A stretch of DNA of 64,000 bases from Chlorokybus atmophyticus (taxonomy: Eukaryota; Streptophyta; Chlorokybophyceae; Chlorokybales; Chlorokybaceae), in NCBI GenBank assembly GCA_009103225.1, contig RHPI01001116.1:660814-724813 (forward strand). The letters are read 5' to 3'. The position numbers were made by a program, and so were the translations under genes. The notes under the pieces were generated by a model. That model did not search any database. It was not told the DNA's origin and was given only the letters and a program-made list of their open reading frames with translations. Of the stretch, positions 46,756 to 57,560 are shown piece by piece (the first letter of the stretch is position 1; the number at the start of each line of letters is the position of its first letter).

Positions 46756-49700
46756 TCAAACACAGATGCCAATTCCTGCGCAACAAGTCTTGAACTTGAG
46801 CGGTGACAATGGCTTTGTCATGAAGTCCGCCAGCATGCCCTTGGTGTTGCAGTACTGGAACTTCACCTCCTTCCTTGTGACTCTGTCACGCACAAAGTGA
46901 TGCATGACATTAATGTGCTTCGTCCTTGCCGAGGCGATAGGGTGCTTCAACAACTTGATGGCTCTTTGGTTGTCACGGTTGATGACGATGCACGCCATGG
47001 GATGCTCCAAGTCTGCCATGAGCTTACGAAGCCAGAGTGCCTCCTTCACTGCTGCTGCTGCTGCCATGTACTCAGCCTCTGATGTAGATGCCGCTGTTGT
47101 TGGCTGCAGCCTGCTGTTCCAGCTCACCACGCCTCCGTTCAGCTTGAAGACGTAGCCTGTAGTAGACCTCCTGCTGTCGAGGTCACCAGCAAAGTCCGAG
47201 TCGCAGTAGCCCTCCAACTCAATGCTCCCGCTCCCAAACTTGATGCCAACTGTTGCACTCCCAGCAACAAAGCGTAGTACTCCCTTTGCTGCTCTCCAGT
47301 GCTTCATGCTCGATGCAGACATGTAGCGAGCAAGTACTCCCACAGCATTATACATGATGTGCAACATCGGGACGTGTGCACACTGCGAGATAGAGCATGC
47401 TGCCTACCAGCTCACCTTATGAATATTGAGCCTTGTCGAGTACCTCCTCATCCTTTGCGTTGATGAGGGCAATGCCAAGTGCCAGCGGTGTGGTCTTGGT
47501 CTTTGCATTAGTGAGCCCAAACTTGGTGACGAGTCTTCTCACCATCTGCTCCTGACTGAGTTTGATTGTGCGAGCAGCCCTGTCGCGCTCAATCATCATG
47601 CCAAGGAACCACTTGGCCTCTTCAAGATCACGAATTATGAATGCTTGCTGTAGCGCAAGTTTCGTCTCCTGCAGGTGGTGCACCTGCCTGGCGGTGATGA
47701 GAATATCATCCACATACACGAGCAGTCGGACCCTGTTGTCTACATGGAAGAAGAGCCCAGGGTCTGCAGAGGATGCTGTGAAGCCAAGTGCCTCCAGCTT
47801 CTTGGTGAGCTTGATGTGCCACATCCGCGGTGCCTGTCGCAGCCCATACAGTGCCTTGATTAGCTTGCACGCTGTGCCTCTCTCCCCTTCTTCATATCCA
47901 GGTGGTTGCTCGACGAAGATCTCCTCCTCCAGTTCTTCGTAGAGGAACGCAGTCTTCATGGTGAGGTGATGCAGCTTTAGGTCCTCAGCAACAACCACAG
48001 CTAGCAGTGCACGGAAGGTGGTATGCTTACTTGCAGGTGCAAACACTTCGTTGAAGTCCACACCTTCCTACTGCAAAAAGCCCTTTTGCCACCAGTCTTG
48101 CCTTGTAGCGCTCGATGTTGCCCTGACCATCACGCTTCACCTTGAAGACCCATGTCACTGAAATGGTCTTCACTCCTTGCGCTAACTGCCCCGGTGACCA
48201 AGTGTTGTTGGCATGGAGTGACGCAATTCCCTCGTCCATAGCATGCTGCCATCGCTTCGAATTTGGTGCTAAAAATGCCTCCTCGTAGGTGCTTGACTCC
48301 TTATTGTGCACACTGGCGACGTGTGCCTTGTGTAAAAAGTCAGGTGCCTTTCTGTCCCTCACTGGGTATCTCTGAGCTGCGTGCTCCTGCTGCAGGTGCG
48401 GCTCCTCCTGGCCTGCTACAGCTGAGTCCTGCTCACCCTTATTGTTGATGATGGCCTTGCCTGTAGCCTCCACTGTCTTTGGATGCTCCTTTGGCTGTGC
48501 TTTATCTTCAGGAAAGGGGCCTGCTTCTGGTTGTGATAATCCCTCGTGGAAAACCACCTCTCTGCTTACGATGATCTTCCGAGTGTCCTTAAGCAAGATT
48601 CTGTAAGCCTTGGAACCCGGTTCATAGCCAACGGAGATGCCCTTCTTGCTGACCGGCTCCAGCTTGTGCCTGAGCTGTTTAGGCACTAGTGCATATGCCG
48701 TGCATCCAAACACACGCATACCACTCACAGCTGGTGTGGCTCCATAGAAGTGCTCCCACAGAGTCTTCTGCTCTGAGCTCACCGGAATCCTGTTGCGGAT
48801 GTAGTTGGCAGTGAGTACCGCCTCCTTCCACATAATGTCTTCCATCTTGGTGTAATTGAGCATGGCTCATTCACGCTCCAAGAATGTCCTGCTGAGGCGT
48901 TCAGCTGCTCCATTCTGCTGCGGGGTGTGGGGTGCCGTTGTCTCGTGGCGTATGCCCTTGCTAGCGAAGAACTCCTTCAACTCTTGAATGATGTACTCCT
49001 CTCCTCGATCACTCCTCATTGCTTTCATCTTGTTGCCAGACTGGGTCTCCAACAGGGCCACAACTGTGCGCACAACTCCAGCAACATCTGACTTCAGTGT
49101 CAATGGAGGGTTGACGGATAGCTTGCTGTAGTCGTCGAGGAATGTAGCAAAGTACCTGACCCCTCCCTTCGCCACAATGCGCATAGAGCCACAGACATCC
49201 ATGTGCACAAGCTCGCAATGATGCTGACTGCTAGATATGGATGATGGGAATGGTATAGCACGCTGCTTTGCAACTAGGCAAGGTTCACAAAGTGCACCTA
49301 ATGCATTCTTGAGTTCTTCTGTGCTGAGATGGATGCCCTTGACCATTTTCTCAGCGACAAGGCGAGTGAGGTTGACGTAGTTGGGATGCCCGAACCTTCG
49401 ATGCCACAATGTTGGCGACTCCTTGTCCTTCACCATTATGGCTTGAATGTCAATGCCCTGAGAGTGCTGCTCCACGTGGTAGAGCCCTCCCGAATCAGCA
49501 ATTCCAACCATGTGCACAACCCCATCAAGGATGACTGTGCAGCCACCCTTCCGGAACACTATCTCAGCACCCAAGCGCTCAGCAACTCTTACAGAGAACC
49601 GACTCGCAACAGCCTTTGGAACATGCAGAACGTCTCGTAACAACACCTCTCGCTGTGTGTTACCAACCTTCCACAGAAGTCGCACATTGCCAACTCCCTC

Positions 49701-50684
49701 AGCCACTAGTACTTCACTACCAAAGCCCGCCACCTTAATTGTGGACGTCAGCTTCCTGTAGCCCTCCATCACCTCCTTGTTTGGTGTGAGATGACAATCG
49801 CAACCAGAGTCCACCACCCAGAAAGCTGTGCCCGCCCTCGAAGTGGATGCAGTGAAGGCGACATGTTTCTCCTTGTGTTGGTGCTCGTTGCCGCTGTTGC
49901 CGGTGCTTGCTCTAGGTTGCCCCTGTTGTTTCTTCTTACAGTCCTTCACAATGTGCCCCTTCCAACCACACCAATGGCATGTGAGGTCTTTGTGACGAGG
50001 ATTGCCCGGCTTGTTGCCCTTATTCTTCTCTTCATGGTTGCTCTTCTTCCCGTGCTTGTTGGTGTAGAAGGCCACGGCATCAGCTTGCTCGTCCTTCTTC
50101 ACAACCCTTTGCTCCACGGTGAGCAGGTTCGGTAGCACATCGTCAAACGTCAACTCCGATGATGACGTCTCCAACAGGGTTGCGACGACCTCGTATTCTG
50201 ATGGTAGCCCTGCAACAATGGCCAGCACTACCTCCGTCTCCCCTATGTTGTGGCCGATGCTGATGAGGTTTGCCCATAGCTCTCTTGCGCGTGCAACATA
50301 TTTTGTGATAGGTTCTGCTGCCTCCTTCCCGAGTGCGCTGAGCTGCTTGCGTAGATGCAACTTTCTGGCATTATTCTTGGCTCTGAAAACGGCTGATAGC
50401 TTTTCCCAAGCTTGTCTACCATCTTCACATGCAGTGAGCATGGGAAAGTGATGCGCTTTGCTGATCAACACAAGCAAAGAGTGTGCTTCTGCTAAATGAC
50501 CAAACCACACAGTGTTCGCTCCTGGTGTTGGTGGTGGTGCCTTTGGATCAACGCACTTCGACACCTTCTTGTGGATGAGCAAGGCCTTCAGCGCCACGCA
50601 CCATGTGTTGTAGTTGTTGGTGTCCAGCTTTGCAATCTGCCCCTTGTCGTAGATCGCCTCCATCATTGTCGTGCCTGCCTTCAC
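46756..50684 (-). pseudogene. copia gag-pol of the outer element, broken
   Basis: 50684-48867 is one open frame of 605 codons: a gag region starting MKAGTTMMEAIYDKGQIAKL, zinc knuckle CHWCGWKGHIVKDC, protease active site VVDSGCDCHLT, integrase HHCC (HRRFGHP...CEPC) and the start of the integrase core (HMDVCGSM, DDYSK). An in-frame TGA at 48869-48867 interrupts it. 48863-48070 continues integrase and the linker. A frame change and a stop lie near 48065-48080. 48061-47417 holds reverse transcriptase with LLVYVDDILI. After a TAA and a frame change near 47420-47350, RNase H follows to 46756 (EGYCDSDFAGD, SEAEYMA, DNQRAIKL). About four lesions imply the element cannot move by itself. Confidence 0.93.
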
Positions 50685-50763
50685 TTGCAGTTGACACCCA
50701 AGGCTCTGCTACCAACAAGCTACCGTAGTGTAGAACTACTATGCACACAAGCTGGTCTCACAC

Positions 50764-51232
50764 TGTTGAGATTCGGACACTACAGACCATGCATGGAGTT
50801 GGTGCAAGCACAAGTACACACACTCTACCAGAGCATACACACAAGGCTGATCCAAAAGGCTTTCTAAGGATTACAACAAAGTCACACCGCGGGCTTTTAT
50901 ACCCGCCAGTTCTGCACCTGTCTACTCTAGAAGCCACCACGACTTCTATACTCAACCGATTCCTGCGCTCTAAGTTGCACCACGTAGCTACTTTTACGAG
51001 CTTTCCAACAAGCTATAACACGTGCCATACAATGACGTAACCACCGAGCTACAACGTTTCTTCTACAGCGCCTGGAAGTCTCCAGACTCCGAACTCGACT
51101 CCGCGCCTGGAACCTTCTCGACTGAAGTCCTCGCCTGGACCTTTCTCGACTGGAACCTTCTCGCGCCTGAATCTTCTCGCGGCTATTCTTATCCACAGGG
51201 CAAGCTGACCGGATACAAGAATATCCTCAACA
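50764..51232 (-). repeat. 3' LTR of nested copia element
   Basis: Starts TGTTGAGATTCGGACAC and ends AATATCCTCAACA on the plus strand. GACTCCGAACTCGACTCC-type and GGAACCTTCTCG-type words are internally repeated (51080-51180), giving short direct repeats inside the LTR. Confidence 0.93.
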
Positions 51233-51286
51233 CTCCCACGCGAGCAGCTTGGCCTTTAACATCTTCGATGCCAACTCCTTGCGTAC

Positions 51287-52963
51287 TTATGCGCGACGAA
51301 CTCCCACGCCATCCTTTGCTCTTCTAACCATCTTAAAAACACTTCCCGCACCTCTCATGAGCGCCTCCTTGAAACTCTTCACTTGCACACCCTTATTGCA
51401 ACTCTCATGGTCATTTGCATGTGCTCCCACGTGCTCACTCTCGGCAACGTCCTGCACACCACCACCACCATGCTTTTCCTTCTTGTCCTTGCTGATGCCA
51501 ATGCCTCCTTTGGCTCCCACGGGCTCCGGAACTGCACCTTTAGCCTTCTTGACACCACCAGCAACCTCCACACGTGGAATCACTCCACCACTCGCATGTG
51601 ACACGCTATTCGTCACCTTCTCTTGAGCTCCCGCTCCCTTATGAGTAACATGCTCGACCTTGGCCTTCTTCGTCATCTTCACAACCGGTGCTGACTTGGA
51701 CACCTCCACCTTGGTCTTCTTGTGCATCTCCGCACCCTTGACCTCCTTAATGATGTAGAGCCCTCCAACGTTGATGCCAACCAACTCTGTGACACCACGC
51801 AGCACTACCCTTCCTATGTCCCCACTAAACACTGTCACAGCACCAACTCTCGCCGCGATGCGCACAGAGAATAGGCTAACCTCTAGCCCTGGGACATACA
51901 AAACCTCTCTCGACAACACTTGCCTCGTCCTTCCTCCAACCTGGGACACGATTTTGGCTTCTCCTACACCAACCGCGAACACCTCCGTCTTGCCGAACTT
52001 CACCTTCATAGGTTTCTCCAAGACCTTGTACTTCGCCAACTTCTCACGATCACCCGTCATATGCCTCGTGCAACCCGAGTCCAGCACCCAACCAGCTGCC
52101 TCACCATCCGTTGTTGCATGAAAGGCAACAAGCGTTTCTCGAACACGTCCCGTCATGGCATGATGCTTCTCTCCACCACGCTCCTCTTCGTGCTGCTTCC
52201 TCGTCGAGCAATGCACCCTGATGTGGCCCTTCTTCCCGCAATAGTAGCAGAATCTGTCACTCCTGGACGCTCCACCACCACTACCACCGCCACCATCACC
52301 ACTGAAACACCCAGACCCATGCTGAAAACGATCAGTACCTCTTCCTGAAGTCGCTGAGAAAGCCGTCGCCTCCGGGCCTTCCTCATGCTTCTTCGCTAGC
52401 CTTGACTCCACCTGCAGCAATCTTGGAACCACCTCGTCCACCGTGGGTTCTGCCTCCAAGCCCTCCAAGATTGTGATCACCGTGTCATAGTCATCAGGCA
52501 ACCCAGACAGTACTTGCCACACCAACTCGGACTCCTTCACCTCATAGCCAACGCCTTGAAGGTCCTTCTGCAACTCTCGTGCACGCGACACATACTTGGT
52601 AATAGGCTCCGCTGCTCCTTGCTTCTTCAATCCAGCGAGCTCTCTCTTTAGCTGCACCTTCCTCGCGCTATTCTTCGCCTTAAAGTGCGATGCCAACTTC
52701 TCCCAAGCTTCTCGTGCAGTCTTGCAGCCATCCACCAACACCAATTGATGATCCTTCACGTTGAGACCGATCAGGGCAAGCGCTCTCCCACTTTGCTGCT
52801 TAAACACCGAACTCTGCTTTGTAGACATAGGGTCAGCCTCCTCCGGGTCCACCCACTCCCACAAGTCTTTGTGTACCAGCAACATCTTCATGCGCACGCT
52901 CCATGTGTTGTAGTTGTCCACGTCCAAAGGCTCCACGGTCACCTTGTCGTAGTTGGTTGCCAT
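51287..52963 (-). CDS. intact copia Gag-protease polyprotein with a non-pol C-terminal tail
   Basis: 558 residues in a single open frame. Residues 1 to about 200 are a UBN2/copia-type gag (NYNTWSVRMKMLLVHKDLWE, REAWEKLASHFKAKNSARKV). About 240-260 is the zinc knuckle CYYCGKKGHIRVHC, and GWVLDSGCTRHMTGD carries the aspartic protease D-S-G site; the region ends about residue 410 with LYIIKEV. From there to the end, where integrase should begin, is a K/V/G-rich tail (MHKKTKVEVSKSAPVVKMTK, GAVPEPVGAKGGIGISKDKK) of no known family. An undamaged frame in a non-autonomous element suggests that the protein is still used, or that the insertion is very recent. The tail could be unrelated captured sequence. 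Confidence 0.88.
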   Translation of the reverse strand: MATNYDKVTVEPLDVDNYNTWSVRMKMLLVHKDLWEWVDPEEADPMSTKQSSVFKQQSGRALALIGLNVKDHQLVLVDGCKTAREAWEKLASHFKAKNSARKVQLKRELAGLKKQGAAEPITKYVSRARELQKDLQGVGYEVKESELVWQVLSGLPDDYDTVITILEGLEAEPTVDEVVPRLLQVESRLAKKHEEGPEATAFSATSGRGTDRFQHGSGCFSGDGGGGSGGGASRSDRFCYYCGKKGHIRVHCSTRKQHEEERGGEKHHAMTGRVRETLVAFHATTDGEAAGWVLDSGCTRHMTGDREKLAKYKVLEKPMKVKFGKTEVFAVGVGEAKIVSQVGGRTRQVLSREVLYVPGLEVSLFSVRIAARVGAVTVFSGDIGRVVLRGVTELVGINVGGLYIIKEVKGAEMHKKTKVEVSKSAPVVKMTKKAKVEHVTHKGAGAQEKVTNSVSHASGGVIPRVEVAGGVKKAKGAVPEPVGAKGGIGISKDKKEKHGGGGVQDVAESEHVGAHANDHESCNKGVQVKSFKEALMRGAGSVFKMVRRAKDGVGVRRA

Positions 52964-53062
52964 CTTCCAGGACTCAACCCAACCTTACAAGACTTAGCTA
53001 GACCTCCTTGCCTAGCCTACTGCCGTTATCTCGCCTCTAGACACTTGCTAGACCAGCGTAGT

Positions 53063-53076
53063 CTGGGCCCATAACC
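53063..53076 (-). promoter_or_regulatory. primer-binding site of nested element (initiator tRNA-Met anticodon half)
   Basis: Next to the 5' LTR the minus strand reads GGTTATGGGCCCAG, the complement of CTGGGCCCATAACC, the anticodon stem-loop of eukaryotic initiator tRNA-Met. Drosophila copia uses this half-tRNA primer, whereas most plant copia elements use the tRNA 3' end (TGGTATCAGAGC), which is absent here. Confidence 0.85.
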
Positions 53077-53545
53077 TGTTGAGATTCGGCCACTACAGAC
53101 CATGCATGGAGTTGGTGCAAGCACAAGTACACACACTCTACCAGAGCATACACACAAGGCTGATCCAAAAGGCTTTCTAAGGATTACAACAAAGTCACAC
53201 CGCGGGCTTTTATACCCGCCAGTTCTGCACCTGTCTACTCTAGAAGCCACCACGACTTCTACACTCAACCGATTCCTGCGCTCTAAGTTGCACCACGTAG
53301 CTACTTTTACGAGCTTTCCAACAAGCTATAACACGTGCCATACAATGACGTAACCACCGAGCTACAACGTTTCTTCTACAGCGCCTGGAAGTCCCCAGAC
53401 TCCGAACTCGACTCCGCGCCTGGAACCTTCTCGACTGAAGTCCTCGCCTGGACCTTTCTCGACTGGAACCTTCTCGCGCCTGAATCTTCTCGCGGCTATT
53501 CTTATCCACAGGGCAAGCTGACTGGATACAAGAATATCCTCAACA
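53077..53545 (-). repeat. 5' LTR of nested copia element
   Basis: 469 bp, matching 50764-51232 except at four positions noticed (for example GGCCAC for GGACAC near the start and CTGACTGG for CTGACCGG near the end). Confidence 0.93.
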
Positions 53546-53564
53546 CACACTCCTCAAACGTAGT

Positions 53565-53578
53565 GTGGGCCCATAATC
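53565..53578 (-). promoter_or_regulatory. primer-binding site of outer element (same half-tRNA type)
   Basis: The minus strand reads GATTATGGGCCCAC directly inside the 5' LTR, again complementary to the initiator tRNA-Met anticodon arm, with GTGGGCCCATAA as in plant initiator tRNA. The one or two mismatches at the LTR side fit an older copy. Confidence 0.75.
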
Positions 53579-54002
53579 TGTTGAAGGACTAGCATGCACA
53601 TGTAGTTGAGGCAAGCATAGACACACAAAAACAGAGCTACCGCCACCAGAGCATACACAAGTCACATCACATTCATCTATTACAAGTTGTCCGCTGGTTC
53701 TTATACCAGCCAGTTACACACATGTCTACGTTTGCAAGCACTGCGTAAGCTATACTCAGCCATTTGACGCACTCTAAGCTGCGTTATCTTTCTTACAACC
53801 AGAGCTTACAACAAGCTCTCACACGCCTAATATGAGTAAGTATACGCGGAGATACGAAGCAGTTGGTAAGGCTCCAGTCTGGAGTCCGGAGTCTGGTCCG
53901 ACGACGCCATCTTGCTAAGTCCGGACCTAGTGCTCGTCCTTACGACCTTCTACTCCTGTGTGGAGGGTCGATGCTGATCGTATGTAGGAAAAACTCTCAA
54001 CA
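53579..54002 (-). repeat. 5' LTR of outer copia element
   Basis: 424 bp, TGTTGAAGGACTAGC to ACTCTCAACA, homologous over its whole length to 46288-46713 with about two dozen differences and small indels. Confidence 0.93.
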
Positions 54003-54007
54003 TGCAC

Positions 54008-54381
54008 AGCCTCAAGTATCTTACACATGACATATACTGTCAATACCACATGCACACCCTCATGCACAGCCTCAAGTGTCATGCACATGAACAGCATGAC
54101 CAATCTCGCAAATGCACAGCCTATTTCTACTTGCGGGAGCTCACAAGTCGCAAAAGAGAAGCTGCGGAGTACCACGAACGGGTAATCCATGACCTAGTTT
54201 AATGTTTACAGCGGCAATTAAGCAATATGCTTGCAGATTGCGATATTGATTAGTGTGAACCGAGAGCAGCGCGGCAGGATGACTGTCTGCCTGGCGGAGT
54301 GCAACAAACGACAGACGAGGTAAGCATGTTTATGCTGATGGGCTGTCCTTTGGCAGCACGCCACTCTTACAGCATTACTAA
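54008..54381 (+). other. possible exons of an unrecognised gene
   Basis: 54118-54180 reads FYLRELTSRKREAAEYHER before a GTAATC donor-like site; 54237-54318 reads REQRGRMTVCLAECNKRQT before a GTAAGC donor. They may be exons leading to the acidic frame at 54382, but the joins do not all keep phase. Tandem CATGCACAGCCTCAAGT units (54000, 54062) precede them. Confidence 0.3.
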
Positions 54382-54561
54382 ATGTCGGTGGTCACTCTCA
54401 AAGCGACCACCAAGCGCATGCGCGTGCACGGCGAGGCGCTGACATTCAAGCTGAAGGACGAAGTAGCCGCAGTACTGTCAGCGAGCGAGGCAGCAGATGA
54501 AGATGACTCCGATGTTGAAGCAGAAGACTTGTCGGAGGGGGAGCAGGAGGAGGGGGTTTGA
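54382..54561 (+). CDS. small acidic protein or terminal exon, unrecognised
   Basis: 59 codons from ATG 54382 (MSVVTLKATTKRMRVHGEAL) ending in an acidic tail (DEDDSDVEAEDLSEGEQEEG). It may be the last exon of a longer gene whose earlier exons were disrupted or moved by the copia insertion just upstream. No family recognised. Confidence 0.35.
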   Translation: MSVVTLKATTKRMRVHGEALTFKLKDEVAAVLSASEAADEDDSDVEAEDLSEGEQEEGV

Positions 54562-55640
54562 GGAGGAGTTCTGAGGCAGGCACCATGGGTTGACAAGCTG
54601 CGCATGACTGCGACAGCTAGACTCAATGTTTAAGGGTAGCTTCATGCGCAAGGCTGCTCAATTGCCAGTGGACATACTCCCACCACTGCCGGTATATTGT
54701 GTATATTGTGGGCTTATAGGTGCAAGACCAAACAGTCAGTCCAAGGGTTGTACAAGCTGCATGGCATGTTAGTGTTGGCTTACGGGAAAATCCGCCAACT
54801 CTTGTTAAACGGTAAGAGTCACATGTTAACAGCAGTGTAACGGCAAAGAGTAGTTACGGACAGCTGACAGCAATAGCCGGCGAAAAAATTGCCGGGTATT
54901 GCTGTCAGCTGTCCGTAACTACCGGCTAACGGCCGTCTGTGCACATCGACCAAAGGGTAACCGGTTGAAAACTCTCGGCCGGTCAGTGCCACGGACAACC
55001 ACTTTCGGCCCGCGGCTGTCTGCGTCAGTTCGCTCAAGCCAATTGCAAACCTAACAGTCCAATGAAACATTTCAGGCAGCGGCAGGCAGGCTCAGGCACC
55101 CGTTAGTCCCTCAGTCCTTACTCAGTCACCGTGTAAAATTTGCGACATGGACTGTACACACCAGCTAGGGTCTTAGGGTCTCCAAATTGCCAAAGACAAC
55201 TTGAGTCTGTAGATGGAGATTGGGCCTCACCATGAAGACTTAATGGTTCTTGTTGGACGAGAGGGGCTATACCGCAACCGCATGCCTAGGTTTGCCAAAT
55301 CACAAAAAGGGATTCCCGCGTCATACATCTGTTACACACATGACAAGTTGGTGACAAGCAAACAGTCAACCAAAGCACAAACCGTCACAAACATACCTCA
55401 AGCTCCTCATCAAGCAGGTTGTAGAGGAACTACCTTCCTCTTCCGCCGAACGCGATGAGGAGGCAATAGCCGACCTTGTCATGAAAAATATACAGCGTCA
55501 GTGGAGGCATGCAACCAGTAGTCAGAGTCGTGGGTGATGCGCCGTTCTTCCAGGGTCAGCTGACGGTGCTGACTATGTACAGCAAGGCCAGCTTGAGCGG
55601 ATTGTTGCACTTTGCTGTTACCAACTTTGATGAACGACCA
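54562..55640. other. interval with a strong hairpin and unassigned frames
   Basis: Includes the hairpin at 54850-54922 and GCCGG-rich repeats up to 55030. Plus-strand frames near 55213-55455 and 55505-55670 (VRVVGDAPFFQGQLTVLTMY) look partly protein-like but have no recognised family. Confidence 0.35.
54850..54922. repeat. perfect 26-bp inverted repeat (hairpin, 21-base loop)
   Basis: Left arm 54850-54875 (GTAGTTACGGACAGCTGACA...) and right arm 54897-54922 are exact reverse complements; the loop itself contains CCGGC/GCCGG, extending the fold. Candidates include a foldback transposon end, a small-RNA precursor or a terminator-like structure. Confidence 0.85.
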
Positions 55641-55699
55641 GGAGCAGAGGATCATCACGGATCTTGAGAACGGTGAAGTTGTGCCATTGATGATGTTTT

Positions 55700-57560
55700 A
55701 ATTTTCCACGTAATTCTGCAAGCACATGTCAATTAGTTAATTGCAGCAAGCAAAACAAGCAGGCACAAACGTGGGGGGTGGGGGTATACCTTGACGTAGC
55801 GGATTAAGGAGTTGAAGTAAATCTTGATTGTACCTGACTTCAACCCATTCTTGCCATCAACCCGTTCAACACTGCAACAAACAGACAAGAGTCAGCTGAA
55901 AGCACATTAAAAGTAATCAGTAGATGCAAACACAACACTTACTGCCAAAGCCAACTGCATAGCGCAAGGTTGAGATCCAGATTTCGCTCGGTTGTAAGTT
56001 CCCCAGTAATTAGCGTCTCGATCGGTTGCTTCTTTTGCTCAGTAAAGTACCTGCCAACAGGTTAGCATGCAGATAAGAACAACATTAATTATGAATGCAA
56101 CAATTATGACCACACAACTATGACTTACACATTCAAGCGGCCAGCCACACCGCGGTCAACAGCTTCTGTATTTTTTGCACTCTTGCTGACACCAAGCACT
56201 GCAATCTTAGCAACTGAGAGCAGGCGTGGTGCCGTAAAGCATGCACGAAAATCAGCAGGAATCGATGCCTAGGTTGTGGTAGCCTTGGATTTTCTGCCCC
56301 GCTTGGGCCTAGGGACAGCACCAGGGCAGGGAGGAGCAGAGTCAGCAGGAAGATGGATGCCAGACATTGACTGTGCAAGATGATGCTATGGAGCTCCAGA
56401 AGGTAGCGACATTCGGGGAGCCGACACTTAAGGATGCCCAATTGGCCGGATGGGAGGCGGATGTCAAATGTTGTTAGCCAAAGAAGACTACAAATTAGTC
56501 ACTGGAGGGTGGCCTAGAGTATCAAGATGCACCTGCATGATAAACAACCAATGAGAAAAGGTCACAATCGCAAAATCAGATAATATAAAACATAGCAATG
56601 TAAAGTTGCCTGATTAGCAGCAACAAGGATGTCAGCTAATGGAAGTCGTTCGCACGGTTGGTGGAGAAGCTTCAGCAAATGCCTGTGTGCAAGCAAGGAT
56701 TTCAGCTTGCTTGTCGGCGTCGGTTGCGAAAACCCGAGTGGTTTATGAACAAGTTGGTTAAAAAATAAAACATCACATGCAGAATAAAGCAAAATTACCA
56801 TAAAGCAAATGCAGCCGGAAAGCAAGCTGCAAAGCAAGTGAGCACATGCAAGTCAACAGTTGAAATACCTGACGGGGTGGTTGCGGAACGGGAAGCTTAT
56901 GTGATTGTTGGACAGCAGGAGGCTGTCCCTGCTACAGCAAATGATGCTGAGACTGTTGTTGAACCTCAACAGGCATAGCATCCTGCTGACGCAACGCAGA
57001 AGCATGAAGCTGAGAACGATGCTGAGGAAGTAAATAAGGGTCTCTGCTGGGGCTCTCGCCATAATCATACTCGTTGTCTTTCCAAGCAGAGTATCGTAAA
57101 TGCCAAGAAGTTGTTAATTACAGAACAAAAGGCCTATAAACAAAGTAAGCAGCAATGCAACAAACCAACTAGCACGTAACAAGAAAGCAAAGTTGCTATG
57201 CTGACTTGCTGTGCAACAAAACGGGAGCAAAAGCAAGCAGCCAATCAAGCAAACAGCTTTGCTTACTTGTTTACAAGTAAGCACTAAGATGTACACACAA
57301 CTAAAGCAAGAAAGACAGCAGTAAGGCGGCAAAGCCACATCACTACAGTTTACTGCTTGCGCAAAGCACAATGCAGCAAAGCAAGCAGCAAACCCGGCAG
57401 ATCACAAAGCACAACACAAAGTTTCTTACCTCGAGAAGACAGTTGGGAAAGTTGGAGGCGGAGGGGTGGACGAGTGAGCCGACAAAAGGGTAAGAGCCGA
57501 GCTCATCGCCGGTAACGCCGAAAGCCTCGCCATCGTTTATAAGAAGTTGGTCAAAGCAAT
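55700..57560 (-). pseudogene. degenerate multi-exon gene, unrecognised (possibly recombinase-like)
   Basis: Minus-strand exon-like pieces joined in phase: one ending with RLLSVAKIAVLGVSKSAK (about 56235-56130), then YFTEQKKQPIETLITGELTT (about 56049-55942), then VERVDGKNGLKSGTIKIYF (about 55870-55792). Upstream pieces include GAVPRPKRGRKSKATT (near 56310, AT-hook-like), HLLKLLHQPCERLPLADILV (near 56690-56612) and a Q-rich exon near 57080-56875 with one TAG. A possible first exon is near 57545-57430. Several stops lie between the pieces. SGTIKIYFNSLIRY is faintly like the N-terminal helix region of tyrosine recombinases (Crypton-type), but this is weak. Confidence 0.35.

Larger units (their letters stand above)
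50764..53545 (-). mobile_element. nested non-autonomous copia element with gag-protease only (TR-GAG-like)
   Basis: LTRs of 469 bp at 50764-51232 and 53077-53545, flanked by CACAC duplications (50759-50763 and 53546-53550). Only four differences between the LTRs were seen by eye, so the insertion is young. The interior holds one 558-codon frame and no integrase, reverse transcriptase or RNase H. It sits between the primer-binding site and gag of the outer element. It shares the LTR-proximal GCGTGGGAGTG tract and the primer type with the outer family, so an autonomous relative could supply the missing enzymes. Confidence 0.93.
46288..54002 (-). mobile_element. outer Ty1/copia LTR retrotransposon (with nested insertion)
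   Basis: Bounded by LTRs at 46288-46713 and 53579-54002, both TG...CA, with identical 5-bp target duplications TGCAC at 46283-46287 and 54003-54007. Coding is on the minus strand, so 53579-54002 is the 5' LTR. The order gag, protease, integrase, reverse transcriptase, RNase H defines Ty1/copia. Without the nested element (50764-53545 plus one duplication) it is about 4.9 kb. By eye the LTRs differ at roughly two dozen positions, suggesting an older insertion than the nested one. Confidence 0.95.

Noticed and set aside
46756-47155. Plus-strand frames opposite the copia coding region
   Set aside because: Antisense shadows of RNase H and reverse transcriptase.
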